In this document: positions 27,612 to 34,861 of the stretch, piece after piece
Layout of the letters: each line of letters opens with the position of its first letter
Numbering within the stretch: the first letter of the stretch is position 1
NCBI GenBank assembly: GCA_035763805.1
Contig: DASUAL010000054.1
Span: 1-64,000, forward strand
Length of the DNA stretch: 64,000 nucleotides
Origin: DASUAL01 sp035763805
GTDB lineage: Bacteria; Gemmatimonadota; Gemmatimonadetes; Gemmatimonadales; GWC2-71-9
Direction of reading: 5' to 3'
Made by a program: the position numbers and the translations under genes
Notes under the pieces: model-generated
Told to the model about the DNA's origin: nothing
Databases searched by the model: none
The model's input: the letters and a program-made list of their open reading frames with translations, nothing else

Positions 27612-28544
27612 GTGCTCGCCATTCGCTGCACCAGCCTCGTGAAGCGCTACGCAGACGTCGTCGCGGTCGCCGGGGTCGACCTCACGGTCGAGACCGGAGA
27701 GTGCTTCGGCCTGCTCGGCCCGAACGGCGCCGGAAAGACCACGACGATCGAGATCCTCGAGGGGCTGACCGTTCCCGACGCGGGGGCCGTGGAGGTCCTG
27801 GGCATGCGCTGGGACGACGGCTCCGGCCGCGCGCTGCGCGAGCGCCTCGGCATCCAGCTGCAGGAGACCCAGCTCGCCGAGAAGCTGACGGTCGAGGAGA
27901 CGGTGCGACTGTTCCGCAGCTTCTACCGGCGCTCGCACACCGTGGACGAGGTGCTCGCGCTCGTGGAGCTCGAGGAGAAACGGCGTGCCTGGGTGGGCAA
28001 GCTCTCGGGCGGCCAGAAGCAGCGACTGGCCGTGGCGTGCGCGCTCGTGAGCCGGCCGGAGCTGCTGTTCCTCGACGAGCCCACGACCGGGCTGGACCCA
28101 CAATCACGCCGCCAGCTCTGGGACGTGATCACCCGGTTCCGGACGGCGGGCGGCACGGTGCTTCTCACGACGCACTACATGGAAGAGGCCGAGCGGCTGT
28201 GCGACCGGGTGGCCATCATGGATCACGGGAGGGTGATCGCGCTCGGCACGCCGCGACAGCTGATCGCCACGCTCGGCGCGGAGCACGTCGTGGAGTTCGC
28301 GCTCGCCGACGGAGGGGGCACAGCGCCGGACGTGGCGGAGCTCGCCACGCTGCCGGGGGTCCGGTCGGTGCGGCCCGCCGCCGACCGCACGGCGCTCACG
28401 GTGACCGAGGTGCACCGCGCGGTGCCCGCCCTGATGGCCCTGCTCGAGCGGCGCGGCGCCGAGCTGTCCATGCTCGCAACACACCACGCCACGCTCGAGG
28501 ACGTGTTCGTCTCGCTCACGGGGAGGCAGCTGCGCGATGCGTGA
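27612..28544 (+). CDS. ABC-2 type exporter ATP-binding protein
   Basis: The 310-residue ATPase (GTG start) has Walker A GPNGAGKTTT, Q-loop (LGIQLQETQL), signature KLSGGQKQRLAV, Walker B LLFLDEPTTGLDP and switch TTHYMEEAE. The C-terminal 80 residues form the DrrA/CcmA-type accessory domain. It overlaps the permease gene by eight bases. Such pairs export lipids, drugs or peptides; substrate unknown. Confidence 0.92.
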   Translation: MLAIRCTSLVKRYADVVAVAGVDLTVETGECFGLLGPNGAGKTTTIEILEGLTVPDAGAVEVLGMRWDDGSGRALRERLGIQLQETQLAEKLTVEETVRLFRSFYRRSHTVDEVLALVELEEKRRAWVGKLSGGQKQRLAVACALVSRPELLFLDEPTTGLDPQSRRQLWDVITRFRTAGGTVLLTTHYMEEAERLCDRVAIMDHGRVIALGTPRQLIATLGAEHVVEFALADGGGTAPDVAELATLPGVRSVRPAADRTALTVTEVHRAVPALMALLERRGAELSMLATHHATLEDVFVSLTGRQLRDA

Positions 28545-29568
28545 TCATCCCCTCGTCCAGCTCACACTCACGCGCATGCGCGAGTTCTACCGCGAGCCGG
28601 AGGCGATCTTCTGGGTGTTCGGGTTCCCGATCGTGCTAGCGTTCGCCCTCGGCATCGCGTTCCGGAATCGCGGGCCCGGTGAGCTGCGGGTCGCCGTGCT
28701 GCGCACGCCCGGCGACAGCGCGGTCGCGGCCGCGCTCGAGCGCGCCCCGACGCTCACGGCCGGGGTGCTCGATTCGGCCGACGCGCGGGTGCAGCTGCGC
28801 ACCGGGCGCATCGCGCTGCTCGTCGTGCCGGGAGACCCGGTGGTGTACCGCTACGACTCGACCCGCACCGAGAGCCGCCTCGCGCGGCTCGAGGCGGATG
28901 AAGTGCTGCAGCGCGCCGGCGGCCGCCCCGACGTCGCACGCGTGCGCGACGAGCGCGTCACCGAGCCGGGCTCGCGCTACATCGATTTCCTCATCCCCGG
29001 CCTCCTCGGCATGAACCTGATGGGGAGCGGCTTGTGGGGCGTCGGCTTCTCGGTGGTGCAGGCCCGCACCAAGAAGCTGCTCAAGCGCTTCATGGCGACG
29101 CCGATGCGGCGGAGCCATTACCTCATGGCGTTCGTGCTGTCGCGGCTCGTCTTCCTGTTCCTCGAGGTGGCCGCGCTCGTCGGGTTCGGGTGGTGGATAT
29201 TCGACGTGGGTGTGCGAGGATCGATCGGCGCGCTCGCGTTCATCACGGTGCTCGGCGCGCTGTCGTTCGCGGGGCTCGGGATGCTCGTCGCGAGCCGCGC
29301 CCGGACCATCGAGGCGGTGTCCGGGCTGATGAACCTGGTCATGCTGCCGATGTGGATCCTCTCGGGAACGTTCTTCTCCTACGCCCGCTTTCCCGACACC
29401 ATGCAGCCGTTCGTGAAGGCGCTCCCGCTCACGGCACTGAACGACGCGCTGCGCGCGGTGATGATCGACGGCACCTCCGTGGCGCTGCTCGGCGCGCCGC
29501 TTGCGATCGTCGTCGGGTGGGGCCTCGCGAGCTTCGCCGTCGCCCTGAAGATCTTCCGCTGGCGCTAG
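28537..29568 (+). CDS. ABC-2 type exporter permease
   Basis: The 343-residue protein has one N-terminal helix (IFWVFGFPIVLAFALGIAF), a large external domain (about 45-150) and five C-terminal helices, with RFMATPMRRSHYLMAF as the cytoplasmic coupling segment and LPLTALNDALRAVMIDG near the end. This is the ABC2_membrane_3/DrrB-like arrangement. It forms the channel for the preceding ATPase. Convergent with a cupredoxin remnant. Confidence 0.88.
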   Translation: MRDHPLVQLTLTRMREFYREPEAIFWVFGFPIVLAFALGIAFRNRGPGELRVAVLRTPGDSAVAAALERAPTLTAGVLDSADARVQLRTGRIALLVVPGDPVVYRYDSTRTESRLARLEADEVLQRAGGRPDVARVRDERVTEPGSRYIDFLIPGLLGMNLMGSGLWGVGFSVVQARTKKLLKRFMATPMRRSHYLMAFVLSRLVFLFLEVAALVGFGWWIFDVGVRGSIGALAFITVLGALSFAGLGMLVASRARTIEAVSGLMNLVMLPMWILSGTFFSYARFPDTMQPFVKALPLTALNDALRAVMIDGTSVALLGAPLAIVVGWGLASFAVALKIFRWR

Positions 29569-29571
29569 CCT

Positions 29572-29670
29572 GGGCGTGACGGTGATGATGCCCGTCATGC
29601 CGTTCGACGCGCCGTGCAGGGTGCAGTGGTAGGGATAGGTGCCCGGCGTCGAGAACGTCCCGTGAAGGAG
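29572..29670 (-). pseudogene. C-terminal remnant of a plastocyanin/azurin-type cupredoxin
   Basis: About 33 codons on the minus strand read LLHGTFSTPGTYPYHCTLHG, then a short ASNGMTGIITVTP, the copper-site loop of plastocyanin-like proteins (Cys, His and Met ligands in YHCTLHG...GM). The rest of the domain is absent: upstream on this strand the kinase gene ends 8 bases away in another frame, and no start codon or RBS is visible. Likely the surviving 3' end of a deleted gene. Confidence 0.6.
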
Positions 29671-29677
29671 CCGCCGA

Positions 29678-31405
29678 TCAGCCGCCGCGCAGGAACGCCC
29701 GCAGCCGGCGCAGGAACCCGCGCGAGGTGCGCACCGCCTCGCGGAACGCCTGGGCGCTCGCATAGCGCGCGGCGGGGTCGCCCGTCACCGCCTGCCGCAG
29801 CGCGGCCTCGAGCTCCCGCGGCACGTCCGCCCGGGACTCGTGCAGCGGGGGCAGCTGGTTGATCGTCTGGCGCGCCAAGATCATTTCCGGCGTGGCGCCG
29901 TCGAACGGCGGCCGGCCGAGCAGGGCGAAATAAGCAACGGCCCCCAGGGAATAGAGATCCGCACGTTGATCCACCTTGTCCCCGAGCAGCTGCTCCGGTG
30001 CCGCGAATTGCGGCGTACCGCTGCGGGACGTGGCCCCGCCGAACCTCCCGTCCCCCCGAACCGCGAGCGCCAGTCCGAAATCGGTGATGCGCAGGCGTCC
30101 ATCGGGCTCGATCAGCATGTTCTCGGGCTTCAGGTCTCGGTGCACCAGGCCGTGCGCGTGGGCATGCTCCAGCGCCGACAGCGCCTCGTCCAGCAGGCGC
30201 ACCGCCTGCTCGACCGTGAGTGGTCCCTGCTTCTGGACGAGCTGCGCCAGGTTCATCCCCGGAACCAGCTCCATGGTGTACCACTGCAGCCCGGCGCGGC
30301 CCATGATGTCGTAGATGCTGACGATGTTCGGGTGCCTGAGCTTCGCGGCGAGCTGGGCTTCGCGCCGGAACCGCTCGGTCACGCCGGGGTCCGCGGTGAG
30401 CGCGGGGTGCAGGACCTTGATCGCCACCTCCCGCTCGAGCCCGAGATCGCGCGCGCGGTACACGCGCCCGAAGCCGCCCGAGCCGATCTCATCGAGGAGC
30501 TCATAGTCGTCCCCCAGCGCGCGGCGCAGCCGGCGCTCGAACCCCGCTTCCGCGATCTGCGGCGCCGCGGTGGGCTCCTGGTACACACCCGCGTCGCTCA
30601 CGAAGTCCTCGAGCATCTCCGTCGCCGTGTAATACCGCTCGCCCGGCTGGGGCTGCAGTGCGCGCAGCAGCACCCGCTCGAGGGCGGCCGGGATCGCCGG
30701 CCGGAGGCGACGCGGCGTGACGAGCTTCGCGGGCTCCGGGTCCGGCTCCTGAGCGGTCAGCGCGTAGTACACGATCGCCGCCACGGTATAGACGTCGCTC
30801 GCCGGTTCACCCACGCCCCCGGCCCGCACCTCGGGCGCGACAAACGCCCCGCCCGATCCGCGTTCGTCCGTCGGGACATGGGGGAGGCACCAGTTGGCGT
30901 AGTGCAGGTCGGTGATCACCGCGCGTCCCGAGATTTCGAGCATGAGGGAGATCGGCACAATGCGGCGCATGATCACGCCCCGGGCGTGCGCGTGCTCGAG
31001 TCCGCCGAGCAGGTCGCGAACCAGGGCATGGGCGGTGGGGAGAGGGCGCGGGCCCCGGCTCATGGCATCCGCCAGGCTTTCGCCCTCGATCCAGTTTGCG
31101 GTGCGGTACGCGAAGCTCTCGACGACGCCCGCCGCGTACACGTGGCGGATCGCAGGGTGGTCGAGCGCCGCGAGCGTCTCGGTCTCGGTCAGAAACCACG
31201 CCCGGCTCGGCGAGTCGGGGACGAGATGCACCCGCAGAGCGACGTAGCGCTTGAGCACCCGGTCCCACGCGTGGTACAGCGCGCGCTCGCTCGAGAGCGC
31301 CATCAGCCGATCCAATCGGAACACGGCCTCGAATGCCTTGACGAGGCGATCGAGCGAGTCGGCTGACGGCAGGGCGTCGGTCATGGGGGCGGTGTCCGAG
31401 CTCAC
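29678..31405 (-). CDS. Tandem Ser/Thr protein kinase: N-terminal pseudokinase plus active kinase
   Basis: The 575-residue protein contains two kinase folds. Domain 2 (about 301-560) is a complete Hanks-type kinase: GSGGFG at 308-313, Lys330 in AIK, HRDLKPEN at 422-429, DFG at 442-444 and AAPE. Domain 1 (about 37-270) has the same fold pattern but has lost catalysis: AIK is ALR (Arg58), the catalytic loop HRDLKPEN reads MRRIVPIS (from Met146), and DFG reads DLH (166-168); APE is retained (190-192). No membrane helix is seen, so it is cytoplasmic. GTG 31405 overlaps the upstream stop; ATG 31384 is an alternative. Domain 1 may act as an allosteric or scaffold module. Confidence 0.9.
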   Translation of the reverse strand: MSSDTAPMTDALPSADSLDRLVKAFEAVFRLDRLMALSSERALYHAWDRVLKRYVALRVHLVPDSPSRAWFLTETETLAALDHPAIRHVYAAGVVESFAYRTANWIEGESLADAMSRGPRPLPTAHALVRDLLGGLEHAHARGVIMRRIVPISLMLEISGRAVITDLHYANWCLPHVPTDERGSGGAFVAPEVRAGGVGEPASDVYTVAAIVYYALTAQEPDPEPAKLVTPRRLRPAIPAALERVLLRALQPQPGERYYTATEMLEDFVSDAGVYQEPTAAPQIAEAGFERRLRRALGDDYELLDEIGSGGFGRVYRARDLGLEREVAIKVLHPALTADPGVTERFRREAQLAAKLRHPNIVSIYDIMGRAGLQWYTMELVPGMNLAQLVQKQGPLTVEQAVRLLDEALSALEHAHAHGLVHRDLKPENMLIEPDGRLRITDFGLALAVRGDGRFGGATSRSGTPQFAAPEQLLGDKVDQRADLYSLGAVAYFALLGRPPFDGATPEMILARQTINQLPPLHESRADVPRELEAALRQAVTGDPAARYASAQAFREAVRTSRGFLRRLRAFLRGG

Positions 31406-32463
31406 CGTAGTCTGACCTCCACCGCGGCCCATCCCAGCGGGCCGCGGGGGACGTAGCGCGCGTCGCGCAGATACACCCGCACGCCGCCTCCGCTGGAATC
31501 CACTTCCGCCGCGAGAAAGCGCGCGAAGTGTGCGATGGTGCGGCCCTCGGGCGTCGCCAGCGCCTGCGCCACGGCAGGATGTGTCAGGTGACGCGGCGCG
31601 GCCCAATCGCGGCCCGCCACCGTATCCGCGCCCGCGCACATGGGCTCCCACTGGAACGGCCGGCCGACCGCCGTGAGCGCGGCCCACTCGGCGGGCGGGC
31701 CGAAGCGCCGGATGGCCCTCTCCCGTACCGCCGTCTTGGCCCGCAGGCTGGCCACGCCCTGCGCGCCCGCGTAGGCCGCCAGGGCCAGGACGCCGTACAG
31801 CGCCGCCCGCTGTCGTTCGGCCGGCCCGAACCAGTGCCGTACCCATCCGATTGCGCAAGTGACCGACAGGCCGATGACCGCCACTTTCATCCAGAGCACG
31901 ACGGTGTCGCCGCCGGTCCACAGGACGAGCACCGCAACCGAGGTGAGTGCCAGCGAGCAGACGAGCGCCGGCCGCCAGTGGCGGCGCGCTCCCCACGCGA
32001 GGGCCACCAGCGGCAGCACCCAGAACAACGGGTCGATGATGGCGACCCAGTCGGCATAATACCAACGCGCGCTCCACGGCAGGAACGGGCGCAGACCGTA
32101 CGATCCCTGCCAGTCGAGGTACACGTGACTCACGACGGTGGCGGCGACGCAAGCCGCGATCCGCGGCCACGCCGGCGGGCCTCCGCCGCGTCGCCGCGCC
32201 CACCAGCGCAGCAGCAGCCCGACCAACACCGACAGTCCGACGATCTCGACGGCGGCACCGAGCAACGAGTGAGTGACTCCGCGGTGGTACAGCAGGTATG
32301 CGACGCCGGAACGGGGCGCCCACGCTCGGGGGGTGATCAGGAGCTCGGTCCAATCGGGAGCGTTGCCCGCGACCGCGCCGACCAGCGCGGCCGCGGGGAC
32401 CCACCGGCCGGCGACGGCGCGGCCGAGCGCCGCACCGACGAGCGTGTGCGCGAGATTATCCAT
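31402..32463 (-). CDS. Membrane-bound metal-dependent hydrolase (DUF457/YdjM-like)
   Basis: The 353-residue protein starts MDNLAHTLVGAALGRA, the characteristic N-terminus of the YbcI/YdjM family, and has HRGVTHSLL with clustered histidines plus HVYLDWQGSYG. Several membrane helices follow to about residue 230; the last 120 residues are soluble and probably exported. Function in bacteria is uncertain; family members are annotated as LexA-regulated inner-membrane hydrolases. Its stop overlaps the kinase start. Confidence 0.85.
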   Translation of the reverse strand: MDNLAHTLVGAALGRAVAGRWVPAAALVGAVAGNAPDWTELLITPRAWAPRSGVAYLLYHRGVTHSLLGAAVEIVGLSVLVGLLLRWWARRRGGGPPAWPRIAACVAATVVSHVYLDWQGSYGLRPFLPWSARWYYADWVAIIDPLFWVLPLVALAWGARRHWRPALVCSLALTSVAVLVLWTGGDTVVLWMKVAVIGLSVTCAIGWVRHWFGPAERQRAALYGVLALAAYAGAQGVASLRAKTAVRERAIRRFGPPAEWAALTAVGRPFQWEPMCAGADTVAGRDWAAPRHLTHPAVAQALATPEGRTIAHFARFLAAEVDSSGGGVRVYLRDARYVPRGPLGWAAVEVRLR

Positions 32464-32581
32464 GGCGTGGTAAAGCTAGTGACGCAAGGCCTGCGACGTG
32501 CGGGTTTTGCGGCCCTAGCCGGGTCGCCGGGGCGCGCATACGTTAGGGGCCCGACTTTTTCGCCCTGTGCGGAGGCGATCC

Positions 32582-32827
32582 ATGGGCTACGAACCGCTCC
32601 CTGACCGTCGCACGCTCCCCGACCGTCGCCTACTCGAAGATCGTCGGGCCGGCGTGGATCGCCGGTTCGGGCCGGATCGCCGCCGGCCGAACGCACCCGG
32701 AGCCGGCCACAACGAGCGCCGCTCGGGCCCGCGGCGCTCGGGCATCGAGCGCCGCCGCACGGTGCGCCGCTCCGGCGTCGAGCGCCGTGTGCGTCCCGAC
32801 CGCCGCAGGAGCGGGTCGCCGTCGTAA
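32582..32827 (+). CDS. Small Arg-rich DRR-repeat protein
   Basis: The 81-residue product consists almost entirely of (D/E)RR repeats at 7-8 residue spacing: LPDRRTLPDRRLLEDRRAGVDRR and FGPDRRRPN, then ERRSG-type units, ending DRRRSGSPS. ATG 32582 has GGAGG six bases upstream, and codon use matches neighbours, so it is probably expressed. DRR/ERR strings occur as linkers in many delta-proteobacterial-type proteins, but I know no function. Extremely basic; it could bind nucleic acid, polyphosphate or an acidic partner. Confidence 0.55.
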   Translation: MGYEPLPDRRTLPDRRLLEDRRAGVDRRFGPDRRRPNAPGAGHNERRSGPRRSGIERRRTVRRSGVERRVRPDRRRSGSPS

Positions 32828-32889
32828 CAGCGCGAGACTGACCGTCCCTCCACGTTGACGCGGCCGGTCCACTTCCCTACAATCGCCGC

Positions 32890-34848
32890 GTGCCTTACTT
32901 GAAGCTCATCGAGCTCGCGACCCAGCACGCGACCGAAGTACGCGGCATCGTCGCCCGTCTCGGGCGCAGCCCCGAGTGCGCGGTCGTGTTCACAGGCGAG
33001 CACGCCGGGGTCGTGTCCACCTTCCACGCCGAGCTGCGGCACGGCGCCGCCGGGTGGGAGGTGAAGGATCTCGGCAGCCGCAACGGCACATTCTTGAACG
33101 ACCGGCGCCTGACAGCGCGGGCCGTGGTCCGGGTCGGCGACGTGATCGGCCTCGGCGAGACCGGGCCGCGGCTCTCCGTGGCTGCCGTCGTCGAAGCGGT
33201 GGTGCCCACGGTCCCGGAGCGCCCGGGGATCACCGCGGCCGGGCCGCCGCGCCACACGCCCCCAGAGGCCCGCGCCTACGGCGTGACGCTGCTCAACGCC
33301 GCGACCGGACGGCGACACGAGGCGCGCGGCGTGCGCATCCGTCTGGGCCGCGGCCGGGAGTGCGAGGTGCAGCCCGTCGAATCGTCGGACGTGATCGTCT
33401 CCCGTGTCCACGCCGAGTTGACGGTGGGCCCCACCGGCGCACTCGTGATCCGGGATCTGGGGAGCACCAACGGGACGTTCGTGAACGACGAGCGCGTGAC
33501 GGAGCCGATCCCCGTCCGGTTGGGCGATCGGATCCTCCTGGGGCAACGCGGTCCATTGCTGATCGTCGAAGGACTCGGGACGGCCCCTCAAATCCCGGTC
33601 GCCCGCCCGCCGCTGGGCCAGAAAACCGTGAGGGCCCTGATCAGGGACGCCATCGCGCAGGCGAAGAAGGAGCGGCAGCAGGGCCGCCGCAGCTCGACCG
33701 CGCTCCTCAAGGCCGTCGCGGCACAGGTTGGGAAGGACCAGGGTCGCAAGATCCACTGGCTCACCGGGCTCGTCATCCTGCTGGTTCTGCTGCTCGGCGG
33801 CGCCGTTTACGGAGTGTACTCGGTGCTCTCGCGGCAGGTGAAGGAGACCGAGCAGCAGCGCCACTCGGCTGAGGACTCAGCCCGAGCCCAGACCGAGCGG
33901 CTGCGCCAGGAGCTCGCAGCCGCCCGGGCCGGGGCGGCGCCCGCCGCGCAGGTGGAGAGCCTGCGGGCCCGGCTGGAGTCGGCCCAGGCCCGGACCGCCG
34001 AGGTGCGCGCGGCACTCGACCGGGCGCAGGCCGCCCTCACGGCACAGCTGGCGGCGGGCGAGCAGCGCCGGCTCGCGGCGCAACACGAGGTCCAGCGCCT
34101 ACGCGAGGCGCTCGCCGCCGCGGAGCGGCGCGCTCCGTCCCAGGCCACGATCGACAGCCTGCGCCGCGCGGTCACGGCCGCCGAACAGCAGACGCAGGGA
34201 CTCGACGCCAAGATGCGCGCCATCCGCGCCACGGATTTCGCGTCTCTGGCGCAGCAGAACCAGGGGGCCGTCGGCCTGGTTACGGTCAGCTTCGGCCGCG
34301 AGTACTACAGCGGCACCGGCTTCGTAATCACGTCCGACGGCTACCTGCTCACCAACTGGCATGTCGTCGCCGACTCGCTGCACCTGCGGCCCGACACGGT
34401 CTGGGTCATCATGGCGGACCAGGCGCAGGCGCGCCTCGCCGACCTGATCGCGCTCTCGCAGGAGCGCGACGTCGCGATCCTCAAACTGCGGAGCTATCAG
34501 GGTCCGTACATCACGGCGATCGATTGGAACGGGCTGCGAGCGCGCCAGGGCGAGCCGGCGGCGCTGATCGGCTACCCGGCGGGCTCGGGGTTCGCTCGCC
34601 TGCGGTCCGCGGTGGTGCGGACCTCGATGACCGCCGGGATCATCTCCCGCGCCACCGACGACGTCATTCAGTTCGATGGGATGACGATCGGCGGATCGTC
34701 CGGCAGCCCGTTGTTCAACGCAAACGGCGAAGTCATCGCCATCCACCGGGCCGGGCTGCCCCAGGCACCGGGCTTCGCCCTCTCGGTGCCGATCAAGCAT
34801 GCGATCCCGCTCATGCCGCTGTCGTTGCGGCAGAAGCTGGGGTTCTAG
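32890..34848 (+). CDS. Double FHA, transmembrane, coiled-coil, trypsin-like serine protease
   Basis: The 652-residue protein is built in order: FHA 1 (about 18-95, with GRSPE, LGSRNGTFLND), FHA 2 (about 146-225, GRGRECEV, SRVHAEL, GSTNGTFVND), a basic linker, one membrane helix (291-313), a long coiled coil (315-440) and a C-terminal HtrA-like chymotrypsin fold (452-648). The catalytic triad is His491 (TNWHVV), Asp527 (ERDVAIL) and Ser604 (GGSSGSP). FHA domains bind phosphothreonine, so the cytoplasmic side can read kinase output while the protease lies outside. The nearby tandem kinase is an obvious candidate partner. GTG start. Confidence 0.9.
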   Translation: MPYLKLIELATQHATEVRGIVARLGRSPECAVVFTGEHAGVVSTFHAELRHGAAGWEVKDLGSRNGTFLNDRRLTARAVVRVGDVIGLGETGPRLSVAAVVEAVVPTVPERPGITAAGPPRHTPPEARAYGVTLLNAATGRRHEARGVRIRLGRGRECEVQPVESSDVIVSRVHAELTVGPTGALVIRDLGSTNGTFVNDERVTEPIPVRLGDRILLGQRGPLLIVEGLGTAPQIPVARPPLGQKTVRALIRDAIAQAKKERQQGRRSSTALLKAVAAQVGKDQGRKIHWLTGLVILLVLLLGGAVYGVYSVLSRQVKETEQQRHSAEDSARAQTERLRQELAAARAGAAPAAQVESLRARLESAQARTAEVRAALDRAQAALTAQLAAGEQRRLAAQHEVQRLREALAAAERRAPSQATIDSLRRAVTAAEQQTQGLDAKMRAIRATDFASLAQQNQGAVGLVTVSFGREYYSGTGFVITSDGYLLTNWHVVADSLHLRPDTVWVIMADQAQARLADLIALSQERDVAILKLRSYQGPYITAIDWNGLRARQGEPAALIGYPAGSGFARLRSAVVRTSMTAGIISRATDDVIQFDGMTIGGSSGSPLFNANGEVIAIHRAGLPQAPGFALSVPIKHAIPLMPLSLRQKLGF

Positions 34849-34861
34849 CTCGACATCGCGC

